A stretch of 9,431 nucleotides of DNA from an uncultured Bacteroidales bacterium (GTDB lineage: Bacteria; Bacteroidota; Bacteroidia; Bacteroidales; Muribaculaceae), in assembly GCA_900552315.1 (NCBI GenBank), contig URZM01000077.1:1-9431 (forward strand), in the 5' to 3' direction. Positions 1-5,738 of this stretch are shown here, piece after piece. Every line of letters begins with the position of its first letter. Within the stretch, counting starts at the first letter, position 1. A program made the translations under genes and the position numbers. Below the pieces are notes generated by a model. The model searched no databases. It saw nothing but the letters and a program-made list of their open reading frames with translations, and was not told where the DNA came from.

Positions 1-46
1 TCGCTTGCTTTGGCTGGGGTGCGCTTTCTGCGATGTGCCGCAGGGT

Positions 47-544
47 TCAGGGCAGGCGCGTTATGGAGTCGAGCGCGATGTTGACCCAGTCGGTATGGGC
101 CGGAGTGTTTATTATGACCGTCTTTACATATTGGCCGGCGACGGCCAGTATCAGTACGCTCACAGGGATTCCTTCGGTCAGGCCTTCGAGTTTGGCCCCT
201 TGCATGCCGTGGATGAGCATTTTGGTTATCTTGGCTCCTCTCACGTCCAGCTCGGTGACCATACGGCGGCACATCTCCACGGCGCTTTGGGCTGACGCTT
301 TCTTGTCTTTTTCCACCTTGACAGACATGCCGAAAGTGCCGTCTGCGCATTTTACGAGCGCTTCCTTGTCTTTTTCCGAGATGGTGGCCCCGGAGGGCAC
401 CATGAATGAAAAGCCTTGGTATTCGAATCTTGAGAAACCGCCCTCCACCGGGGTTAGGTTATGTACTGTCCCTGCGGTCGGCTCCTGGGCGTAGGTGGCC
501 ACGCCTGGGGCAAGCAGCGCGATGGCGAGTATCAGATTTTTCAT
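47..544 (-). CDS. Small secreted protein of unknown function, last gene seen in the rnpA operon
   Basis: The product is 165 aa. The N-terminus is a typical signal peptide: Lys-Asn, a hydrophobic stretch to about residue 16, then a TYA|Q signal peptidase I type site near residue 20. No lipobox Cys is seen, so a soluble periplasmic or secreted protein is likely. The mature part has an alternating strand/helix feel (GFSFMVPSGA, then a helical MCRRMV region, then VSVLILAVAG and a closing helix). This loosely resembles PsbP/DcrB-like small alpha/beta domains, but that is only a guess and I do not recognise the family. Its ATG overlaps the stop of the TatD-type gene as ATGA (541-544), which fixes the start and suggests translational coupling. 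Why a secreted protein sits behind RNA-processing and membrane-insertion genes is not evident from the sequence. Confidence 0.8.
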   Translation of the reverse strand: MKNLILAIALLAPGVATYAQEPTAGTVHNLTPVEGGFSRFEYQGFSFMVPSGATISEKDKEALVKCADGTFGMSVKVEKDKKASAQSAVEMCRRMVTELDVRGAKITKMLIHGMQGAKLEGLTEGIPVSVLILAVAGQYVKTVIINTPAHTDWVNIALDSITRLP

Positions 545-1161
545 ATATCATTCATTTTAAATAAGTTGTTTGTATTCAGGGAAATGGATGGCAACAGGTC
601 TTCTCCGCGCGAGGCGCTCAGAGAGGCTATTATATCGAGTATGGGTAGCGGGGATTCATCGGTCTCGGCCAGGAGGCGGTCCGCAGGGGTGTGGGCCAGT
701 GAGTCGGGGTTGAAGCGGGCGCCGTAGCTTATGTGGCATCCGGCCTCCAGGAGCATGCGCAGCACCGAGGGCTTCCCCCGGAAGCCGTGTATCACCCAAG
801 GGACAGTGGCCCGCAGCGTGCGGCGCATGGATGCTATTTCCCCGGCGGCGCGCACGCAATGCACCATGAGCGGCTTGCCAAGCGCTTCGGCCAAGATGGC
901 TTGCCTCTCGAATGTCTTGAGCTGCAGCCACATCGGAGTGCCGCACAAGGTGTCGAGCCCGCACTCCCCTATCGACACCACCTGCGGCAGCATGCCCTGC
1001 CGCTCCAGTTCCTCGAGCAACGCGCCGGGATGTTCGGGCACATGCCAGGGGTGTATGCCCAAGCTGTAGGGCTGTCCGGGCAGCAGGCTCTCTCCGGGCT
1101 GTGCGTTCACTATCGCTTCCGGACACGGCGGGTTCTTGTGGGTATGGCAGTCGAGTATCAT
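541..1161 (-). CDS. TatD-family metal-dependent hydrolase
   Basis: The product is 206 aa if started at MILDCHTH (ATG at 1161). TatD-family enzymes are TIM-barrel metallohydrolases, several of them DNases. The expected metal ligands are all visible: the HxH pair in DCHTH (H6, H8), E66 in GECGLD, H101 in MVHC, H125 in VIHGFRG, and D168 in ETDES. GIHPWH at 35-40 is also a family motif. It is shorter than the classical TatD length of about 260 aa, as is common for the short Bacteroidales version. An in-frame upstream start at 1362 would add about 67 residues of low-complexity sequence overlapping yidD. I reject it because the HxH motif normally lies at the extreme N-terminus and because the 1161 start overlaps the yidD stop as ATGA (1158-1161). 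The exact substrate cannot be told from sequence. Confidence 0.9.
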   Translation of the reverse strand: MILDCHTHKNPPCPEAIVNAQPGESLLPGQPYSLGIHPWHVPEHPGALLEELERQGMLPQVVSIGECGLDTLCGTPMWLQLKTFERQAILAEALGKPLMVHCVRAAGEIASMRRTLRATVPWVIHGFRGKPSVLRMLLEAGCHISYGARFNPDSLAHTPADRLLAETDESPLPILDIIASLSASRGEDLLPSISLNTNNLFKMNDI

Positions 1162-1415
1162 GGTACGGGGTCGTGGCCGCATCCTCCCCACGGATGGCAT
1201 CGCAGTATCCTTTTGGCGGCAAGCCAGCTTCCTTTCAGCGGACCGTATTTCTTGAGCGCTTCCAGGGCGTACTGGCTGCATGTGGGTGTGAAACGGCACA
1301 TGGGAGGGGTGAGCGGTGAGATGCACCGCCGGTAGAAATGGATGGGGAGGCACATGAGCCATACGGTGGCCGCCCGAAGCGAACCTGCGAGTTTATGGAG
1401 GGTGGACTCAGGCAT
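1158..1415 (-). CDS. yidD: Membrane protein insertion efficiency factor YidD
   Basis: The product is 85 aa from ATG 1415. YidD is a small membrane-associated protein that assists YidC-dependent membrane protein insertion. The family signature is clear: a hydrophobic/amphipathic N-terminal stretch running into PIHFYRRCISPL (residues 24-35), the cysteine motif CRFTPTCSQYALEAL (40-54), GPLKGSWLAAKRILRCHPW (58-76), and a terminal GGCGHDPVP. An in-frame ATG at 1502 would give 114 aa. I prefer 1415 because it gives the usual family length and places the start only 8 nt inside the end of rnpA, whereas 1502 would put a non-conserved Pro/Arg-rich extension wholly inside rnpA. rnpA-yidD adjacency is widely conserved in bacteria. 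The stop overlaps the next ATG by 4 nt. Confidence 0.95.
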   Translation of the reverse strand: MPESTLHKLAGSLRAATVWLMCLPIHFYRRCISPLTPPMCRFTPTCSQYALEALKKYGPLKGSWLAAKRILRCHPWGGCGHDPVP

Positions 1416-1989
1416 CGGTGTCGCTTTGGGGAGTCTTTCCGCAGGACGGGGCCTGGACGGAAGCGGACTTTTCATCCTTTGGTTCGTTGCATTGCCCATC
1501 ATTGCCGTCCATTGCCGAGGCGGCTTTTTCGAGCAGCTTCATCATCTTCTTTTCTATTGAGGCATACTCGCGCCGTTCCCCGCCTACATATATGAAGGCG
1601 AGCTGCATGAACCGGTCCGAGTCATCATCGCCCCGGTTCGCGGCATGGATCTTGTCTCTGAGCGGGAGCCGGTTCAGCCGATACGCCTCACGTATGCGGC
1701 GCCGCAGCCACACGCGGTCCACGGCATGCTTGAATTTCTTCTTGGGCACCGTTATCATCATCTGCAGCGGGTCCAGGTCTGCGGGCACTGAGCCGTGGAA
1801 CATGGCGCGGACCTGTTCGCGCGTAAGGATAAGCCAGAACATGCGGAGGGGGTAGGCATACTCGCTCTTGCCCTCCTCGAAGAGGCGTGTCACGGCGTTC
1901 CTGTGACGCAGCCTTTCCCGTTTCCGGAAAGACAGGGATGCGCCTTGCGGCTGCTTCAGCGGTGATATGTCGGAGTTTTCTTCGCTCAT
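1408..1989 (-). CDS. rnpA: Ribonuclease P protein component
   Basis: The product is 193 aa. RnpA binds the catalytic RNase P RNA and helps it remove 5' leaders from pre-tRNAs. The N-terminal SFRKRERLRHRNAV (20-33), the YPLRMFWL strand (46-53), VPKKKFKHAV (81-90) and the basic helix ending RRRIREAYRLNR (96-107) are family features. The central RNR signature is altered: residues 92-94 read R-V-W where R-N-R is canonical, while the following R96, R97, R98, R100 and E101 are kept. After residue 160 there is a polar, probably disordered tail of about 33 residues, and the protein is long for the family (usually about 110-140 aa). The end of this tail overlaps yidD. The start at 1989 lies 17 nt after a strong Bacteroidetes promoter, so this is the first gene of its operon. 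Confidence 0.95.
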   Translation of the reverse strand: MSEENSDISPLKQPQGASLSFRKRERLRHRNAVTRLFEEGKSEYAYPLRMFWLILTREQVRAMFHGSVPADLDPLQMMITVPKKKFKHAVDRVWLRRRIREAYRLNRLPLRDKIHAANRGDDDSDRFMQLAFIYVGGERREYASIEKKMMKLLEKAASAMDGNDGQCNEPKDEKSASVQAPSCGKTPQSDTDA

Positions 1990-2006
1990 CCTCGTGCAAT
2001 AATCTG

Positions 2007-2038
2007 CAAAATTAGCAAAACTCCGTCAAACGCGCAAA
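2007..2038 (-). promoter_or_regulatory. Promoter of the rnpA-yidD-TatD operon
   Basis: Read on the minus strand, TTTG (2038-2035) is followed after exactly 20 nt by TAATTTTG (2014-2007). This is a full match to the Bacteroidetes primary sigma consensus TTTG - about 19-21 nt - TAnnTTTG. Transcription would start roughly at 2000-2003, giving a leader of only about 10-15 nt before the rnpA ATG at 1989. The surrounding 50 nt are AT-rich compared with the flanking genes. Confidence 0.75.
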
Positions 2039-2048
2039 TCCACTTTCC

Positions 2049-2090
2049 CCGTCGCTGTCCGCTTGCTCGGCTGTACGTTGTCAGCGACGG
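2049..2090. repeat. 9-bp perfect inverted repeat spanning the stop of the DUF418-type gene
   Basis: CCGTCGCTG (2049-2057) and CAGCGACGG (2082-2090) are perfectly complementary, with a 24-nt loop. The right arm contains the stop codon of the minus-strand membrane protein gene (2081-2083). A hairpin here could stabilise the mRNA 3' end or attenuate read-through toward the rnpA promoter. No T-tract follows on either strand, so it is not a canonical intrinsic terminator. Confidence 0.4.
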
Positions 2091-3190
2091 CGTATGGGCA
2101 GGAGCTTCAGGTTGGTCGCGCTGCGCCATACCCATTCCCAAGGACCGTACAGCATGCGATGCATCCACCATCGGCTTGCCAGGAGCTGCAAGGTGTAGAA
2201 GACTGTCACGAACGCGAGGATGGCAGCTCCCGACGCCCGGCTCAACGACAGGCCGGAGGCGCTGAAGAGAAATACTCCTGCCATCCCCTGCATGGAGTAG
2301 TTGGTGAGGCCCATCCTTCCGTATGGGGCCAGTTTGCCGAGCCATCTGTGGCCGTTGAGCCTGTAATAGGCATACAGCACGCTGTAACAATAGGTGATGC
2401 AGGCGCAAAGATTGTCAACCGCCTTAAGCGGAGCCAGGTATTCCGGCCAAGTAATCTTGTATCTCGCTATGAAGGTGCCCACGGCGCAGACCCACAGCAG
2501 CGCCAGCGTGCGGGCGCGCATGAGGCTGCCAAGCCTTTCGGTCACGCCCCATTTCCCTAACGTGTAGCCGACCAATGCCATAGAGAGGTTTTTAAGGCCG
2601 CATCCGCTGTGTCCGGCGATATAATAGATGTATGCCTTGAATCCGTCTACGATCGGTCTGTCCACCAGCTCGCCGAATGTGGCCCCTTGGGGAGTCGACA
2701 CGTCCACACCCTCCGGAAACAACAGGCTCTGCACATGGAAAAGTGGTTCCATGTACAGGTAAAGGAAATAGATGCTTGCCGCACAGAGGGCCAACGCCCG
2801 CGTGCCGAGGTTGCGGAACAGTACGAGCGCCATGCCGATGACACCGTACAGGGAAAGCACGTCATACCAGTAGAAAAACTTGTTGATGACGCCGAAGCAT
2901 ACCAGCAGGAAGCATCTCCATACGAATTTCCACGAGGAGGCCCCCGGCTTGCGGAGGATGAGGTAAAAGCTGAGGCCGAAAAGCATGCAGAAGGCCGGGT
3001 TGCACTTGTCGTTCAAGAAAAGTATGACGAAATCGGAGATGATTGAGTGAGCCTGCTCCGTCCTCAGACCGAAGCCTCCGAAGGAATGTACGGTCAGTAT
3101 GCCCAGAAGCACCACGGCCCTGAGCACGTCAATCGATTCTATACGTCCGCAGGATGAGGATGGTGCTGACCGCAACCTGTCTTCTGTCAT
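2081..3190 (-). CDS. DUF418-type multi-pass membrane protein (YeiB-like)
   Basis: The product is 369 aa from ATG 3190. It starts with a soluble N-terminus followed by RIESIDVLRAVVLLGILTVH (16-35), the characteristic opening of this acyltransferase-3-like membrane family. Several hydrophobic segments follow, at about 22-40, 65-79, 90-105, 110-125, 132-148, 183-195, 228-241, 259-276 and 322-338. The C-terminal part carries the DUF418 signature GRMGLTNYSMQ (291-301) and the closing YGPWEWVWR (348-356). The biochemical role of DUF418 proteins is poorly defined; transport or acyl-group transfer at the inner membrane has been suggested. An in-frame start at 3313 would add 41 residues. I reject it because the -7 promoter element (3225-3218) lies inside that extension and would be downstream of the start. 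The gene is divergent from the secreted-protein array and runs toward the rnpA operon 91 nt downstream. Confidence 0.85.
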   Translation of the reverse strand: MTEDRLRSAPSSSCGRIESIDVLRAVVLLGILTVHSFGGFGLRTEQAHSIISDFVILFLNDKCNPAFCMLFGLSFYLILRKPGASSWKFVWRCFLLVCFGVINKFFYWYDVLSLYGVIGMALVLFRNLGTRALALCAASIYFLYLYMEPLFHVQSLLFPEGVDVSTPQGATFGELVDRPIVDGFKAYIYYIAGHSGCGLKNLSMALVGYTLGKWGVTERLGSLMRARTLALLWVCAVGTFIARYKITWPEYLAPLKAVDNLCACITYCYSVLYAYYRLNGHRWLGKLAPYGRMGLTNYSMQGMAGVFLFSASGLSLSRASGAAILAFVTVFYTLQLLASRWWMHRMLYGPWEWVWRSATNLKLLPIRRR

Positions 3191-3217
3191 GGCGTGTGTA
3201 TGGATTGTTCCCGGCTG

Positions 3218-3225
3218 CAAAGTTA
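3218..3225 (-). promoter_or_regulatory. Probable -7 element of the DUF418-type gene promoter
   Basis: On the minus strand TAACTTTG (3225-3218) matches the Bacteroidetes TAnnTTTG -7 box perfectly, 27 nt before the ATG at 3190. A TTG at 3240-3238 is only 12 nt upstream, and no clear TTTG sits at the usual 19-21 nt distance, so the upstream element is weak or absent. This site decides in favour of the downstream ATG for the membrane protein. Confidence 0.55.
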
Positions 3226-3345
3226 CGAAATAATTGTCAACCCACTGCGGCCTGCGGGTCAGTTGATGATACCTGAGGGGACATGTTGGCGGTATGGTAT
3301 TGTGCATCTGCACGCCGCCCTGGTGAGGCTGAAGTCGCGGGGAGG

Positions 3346-3389
3346 TTTTGCGGGAGTCGGGGATTATGCCTATATTTGCCGAAATTATA
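3346..3389 (+). promoter_or_regulatory. Promoter block of secreted-protein copy 1 (first copy of a 44-nt repeat)
   Basis: TTTG (3347-3350), a 20-nt spacer, then TATATTTG (3371-3378): a perfect Bacteroidetes promoter. It lies 24 nt before the ATG of copy 1. The 44-nt block is repeated at 3972-4015 in front of copy 2 with only two differences. The 20-nt spacer between the two boxes is identical in both, although spacers normally drift freely. Confidence 0.8.
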
Positions 3390-3402
3390 GATTGTTCTGC
3401 TT

Positions 3403-3935
3403 ATGAGACATTTGCTTTTCTTGATTTGCCTTCTTGGCACGGCTTTCGGGACTCGGGCGCAGCTGTGGATGGATGAGCCGCAGCCGCAGAGCGTGTCGCA
3501 GGAGGCTTGCGACATGGTGAATGACCCGCAGGCGCCTTGCAACATCGGGGGCGAGGCTCTAAGCGAGTTTATGGCTCGCTTCTGTTCGGACATGGAGTTC
3601 CAGGCGTCACGCATATCCCCTCACCTCCTTCAGGATACCGCTGACCTGAACGGGAATCCTGCGGAGCCGTGGCTGCTCGAATGGCTCAGGGACGCGCAGC
3701 CGAGAAACCGCTGAGCTTCACCCCGCGAGGGGCGGATGGAGAGTGCCAGACGTATCTTGACACCTGGTACGGCGTCACCGGCGAGCATGCCCTGTTCTAC
3801 TCTTACCGCTCGTGCGAGCAGTGTGCCGACCCGGACATGGAGGGTGAGGATTTCGACTATGGAGGCACCGTCTATTGGGTGTTCGGGCGCAAGGAGGGGA
3901 AGTGGTATCTGACCGAGTGGGTGGTGATAGGCTGA
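3403..3935 (+). pseudogene. Secreted cysteine-containing protein, copy 1, frameshifted
   Basis: This is the first of four tandem paralogs. The 5' frame (3403-3714, 103 aa) encodes a signal peptide with a TRA|Q type cleavage site, then DMVNDPQAPCN and EFMARFCSD. It hits a TGA soon after residue WLRDAQ. The rest of the protein is in the -1 frame up to 3935: EKPLSFTP, LDTWYGV, VYWVFGRKEGKWYLTEW. Inserting one base between 3699 and 3700 restores a 177-aa protein, exactly the length of copy 4. With that base added, the stretch between the two halves aligns without gaps to copy 4 (AEPW...EKPLSF against EKPW...GPLEF). No slippery heptamer is seen, so this is read as a one-base deletion or an assembly error, not programmed frameshifting. 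Some positions conserved in the others have also changed (GGEAL in place of GDEPF), consistent with drift. Truncated product: probably a non-functional secreted fragment. Confidence 0.8.
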
Positions 3936-3971
3936 CCCGCCACGGTGATGCGCGAAAAACTACCTCTTATT

Positions 3972-4015
3972 TTTTGCGGGAGTCGGGGATTATGCCTATT
4001 TTTGCGGAAATTATA
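3972..4015 (+). promoter_or_regulatory. Promoter block of secreted-protein copy 2 (second copy of the 44-nt repeat)
   Basis: TTTG (3973-3976), a 20-nt spacer identical to that of copy 1, then TATTTTTG (3997-4004): again a perfect Bacteroidetes promoter, 26 nt before the ATG at 4031. The two differences from the copy-1 block lie in an unconstrained position of the -7 box and just after that box. Its presence shows that copy 2 is independently transcribed and that the duplication unit included the promoter. Confidence 0.8.
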
Positions 4016-4030
4016 TACTCTGAACGGTTT

Positions 4031-4558
4031 ATGAGACAATTGATCCTTGTGGTGTCTGTGTGGCTGTGGGTGTCTTTCGGAGCCTCGGCACAGTCGCTTG
4101 TTATGCAAATAGCGCCGCCTGACAGTGTGATGCAGCAGGATTGCGCCATGGTGAGCGACCCGGCCTCGGCATGCAACTCCGGGGATGAACCCTTCTCGGA
4201 GTTTCTGAGCCGTTTCTGTGCCGACAAGGATTTCCAGAAGACGCGTCTGCGCGGTGCTTGTTTCTCGTCAGGCTCCGATGATGGAGACGAGGCGGAGTAT
4301 TTGGGTATGATGGAGCTGGAGATGTTGCAGAGTGAGGGCCCCTTGAGCTTTGTCCCTTTCTTCAAGAAGGATGCCTGCTCCCAGACTCTCGCCACCTGGT
4401 ATGGCGTGGATGCCGACCGGGCTTTGTTCCAGGAGAGTTACATCGTAAGTCGTGACCCGGGCTGTGCGGACAAAGCGTCTGCCGGCGAATATGTATGCTT
4501 CTGGGTGTTCGAGCGCCTGGAGGGTATGTGGTATCTGACTGACCTGTTCATGTTCTGA
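4031..4558 (+). CDS. Secreted cysteine-rich protein, copy 2 of tandem family
   Basis: The product is 175 aa. The signal peptide (MRQLILVV... to about A20) has an ASA|Q cleavage site and no lipobox, so the protein is probably periplasmic or secreted. The conserved family core follows: QDCAMVSDP (37-45), ACN (47-49), EPFSEFLSRFCADKDFQKTR (53-72), GPLSF (103-107), KDAC (113-116), LATWYGV.ADRALF (120-133), CFWVFER (156-162) and MWYLTDL (166-172). It has seven mature cysteines (38, 48, 63, 77, 116, 145, 156). The paired F-x2-F-x2-F-x2-D-x2-FQ-x2-R and terminal R-x-(E/G)-G-x-WYLT patterns faintly recall the Bacteroidetes DUF4348 proteins, but I cannot confirm homology. An in-frame start at 3875 is rejected because it begins inside copy 1 and reads through this gene's own promoter. 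Confidence 0.88.
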   Translation: MRQLILVVSVWLWVSFGASAQSLVMQIAPPDSVMQQDCAMVSDPASACNSGDEPFSEFLSRFCADKDFQKTRLRGACFSSGSDDGDEAEYLGMMELEMLQSEGPLSFVPFFKKDACSQTLATWYGVDADRALFQESYIVSRDPGCADKASAGEYVCFWVFERLEGMWYLTDLFMF

Positions 4559-4623
4559 CGGTACGCCCCCGGGGCGCTTCCCGGAAATGATTCATCCACT
4601 CATCGCTTATTAAATTTATCCTT

Positions 4624-5139
4624 ATGAAACAATTTATCTGTATATTGGCCATGATGGTCGGCACGGTTTTCGGTGCCTCGGCATGGACGGAAGAAGAGGT
4701 GACGTACTCTCCCGATACCATTCAGCAACGCGACTGCGAGATGGTGAACGATCCGCAGGCTCCCTGCAATCAGGGCGACGAGCCCTTCAGCGAGTTCCTG
4801 GCTCGCTTCTGCAACGACAAGGATTTCCGGCTGAGCCGCCTGCACTCCGACATGTTCAAGTACGCTTACTCCGAGATGGAGGAGTGGGAGAAGGAGGCCC
4901 TGGGGGAAAAGGAGTTTGATTTTACCCCCGCCGACAAGAGGGAGAACGACGTGAAGACCCTCGCCACCTGGTACCGCGTGGGGGCTGACCGGGCCCTCTA
5001 CATGGAGAATGTCTATTATGACGGCGAGGAGGTCGACGACCCCGAGAATGACCCAAGCGATGTGGACGGAGCCGAATTTTTGACCTTCGAGCGCCGAGAG
5101 GGCAAATGGTATCTGACTCAATGGATTGTGGTGGGCTGA
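4624..5139 (+). CDS. Secreted protein, copy 3 of tandem family, acidic and cysteine-poor
   Basis: The product is 171 aa. The signal peptide ends near FGASA|W (residue 20). The N-terminal core is the clearest in the array: RDCEMVNDPQAPCN (36-49), then EPFSEFLARFCNDKDF (53-68). The C-terminal core is TLATWYRVGADRALY (112-126) and FERREGKWYLTQW (155-167). Unlike copies 2 and 4 it keeps only the three N-terminal cysteines (38, 48, 63). The positions that are KDxC and CFWVF in copies 2 and 4 have become ENDV and FLTF. The middle is strongly acidic (Glu/Asp runs at 84-96 and 134-149). No 44-nt promoter block or other good promoter is visible in the 65 nt upstream. Function unknown. Confidence 0.88.
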   Translation: MKQFICILAMMVGTVFGASAWTEEEVTYSPDTIQQRDCEMVNDPQAPCNQGDEPFSEFLARFCNDKDFRLSRLHSDMFKYAYSEMEEWEKEALGEKEFDFTPADKRENDVKTLATWYRVGADRALYMENVYYDGEEVDDPENDPSDVDGAEFLTFERREGKWYLTQWIVVG

Positions 5140-5180
5140 CACCCTCCTTGCTTTTTTAACACCTTAGAAGATAGACTATT

Positions 5181-5714
5181 ATGAAACAGCTTATAGTGAT
5201 TATAGCCATGCTGCTGGGCACGGCTTTCGTGGCAAAGGCGCAGCTGCTCGCGGAGGTGCCGATGCCGGAGAGCGTTCAGGAGCGCGACTGCAAGATGGTT
5301 AACGACCCTAAGGCTCCCTGCAACCAGGGCGAAGAGCCCTTCAGGGAGTTCCTGGCCCGTTTCTGCACTGACCACGACTTCCAGCGCACCCGCCTGGTGG
5401 AGGAGGGCTTCCTGGAGAATGTGGACGAAGAAGGAAATACCGAGAAGCCTTGGATAGACCCATGCCTGGAATACATCTGGTCTTTCGGACCGCTGGAGTT
5501 CCCTGTCGGCTGCACGAAGGATATATGCACCGAGACCTTCGCCACCTGGTATGGCGTGAGCCGCGACCAGGCGCTCTACATCTCCTCTATCAGTTTCGAC
5601 TGCGACCCGGACAATCCCGAGGAGGAGACCTGGGACGGAGGGGGCAGCTGCTTCTGGGTGTTCGAGCGCAAAGGGGGCAAATGGTATCTGACCGACCTGC
5701 TCCAGGTGGGCTGA
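5181..5714 (+). CDS. Secreted cysteine-rich protein, copy 4 of tandem family
   Basis: The product is 177 aa. The signal peptide (MKQLIVIIAMLLGTAF) has an AKA|Q site near residue 20. The family core is complete: RDCKMVNDPKAPCN (35-48), EPFREFLARFCTDHDFQRTR (52-71), GPLEF (103-107), KDICTETFATWYGV (113-126), CFWVFERKGGKWYLTDL (157-173). Eight mature cysteines (37, 47, 62, 95, 111, 116, 141, 157) would allow four disulfides in an oxidising periplasm. It lies 41 nt after copy 3 without a recognisable promoter between them, and its stop is 24 nt before ruvB. Co-transcription with both neighbours is therefore plausible. Function unknown; the family is likely lineage-specific. Confidence 0.88.
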   Translation: MKQLIVIIAMLLGTAFVAKAQLLAEVPMPESVQERDCKMVNDPKAPCNQGEEPFREFLARFCTDHDFQRTRLVEEGFLENVDEEGNTEKPWIDPCLEYIWSFGPLEFPVGCTKDICTETFATWYGVSRDQALYISSISFDCDPDNPEEETWDGGGSCFWVFERKGGKWYLTDLLQVG

Positions 5715-5738
5715 CAAAACATAAAACGACCTCTAAGG

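Noticed and set aside
28..43. CTGCG/CGCAG hairpin just after the end of the 165-aa protein gene
   Set aside because: The stem is only 5 bp and no T-tract follows in the direction of transcription, so a terminator call is not supported.
3302..3313. GTGCA-TC-TGCAC palindrome in the divergent intergenic region
   Set aside because: It is short and occurs once, outside both promoters. It could be an operator, but chance is equally likely.
3690..3714. Programmed -1 ribosomal frameshift in copy 1
   Set aside because: No X-XXY-YYZ slippery heptamer precedes the stop and none of the other three copies shows a shift. A lost base explains length and alignment exactly.
3669..3935. Independent small gene starting at the GTG at 3669
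   Set aside because: It contains only the C-terminal half of the family found in copies 2-4 and lacks a signal peptide. It is the out-of-frame remainder of copy 1.
4564..4576. GC-rich palindrome CGCCCC-C-GGGGCG after copy 2 as a terminator
   Set aside because: The loop is too small unless the stem is shortened to 5 bp, and no T-run follows. It could still be a minor mRNA structure.
4611..4618. TAAATTTA as a -7 box for copy 3
   Set aside because: The last base mismatches the consensus, there is no TTTG at the right distance, and it lies only 5 nt before the ATG.
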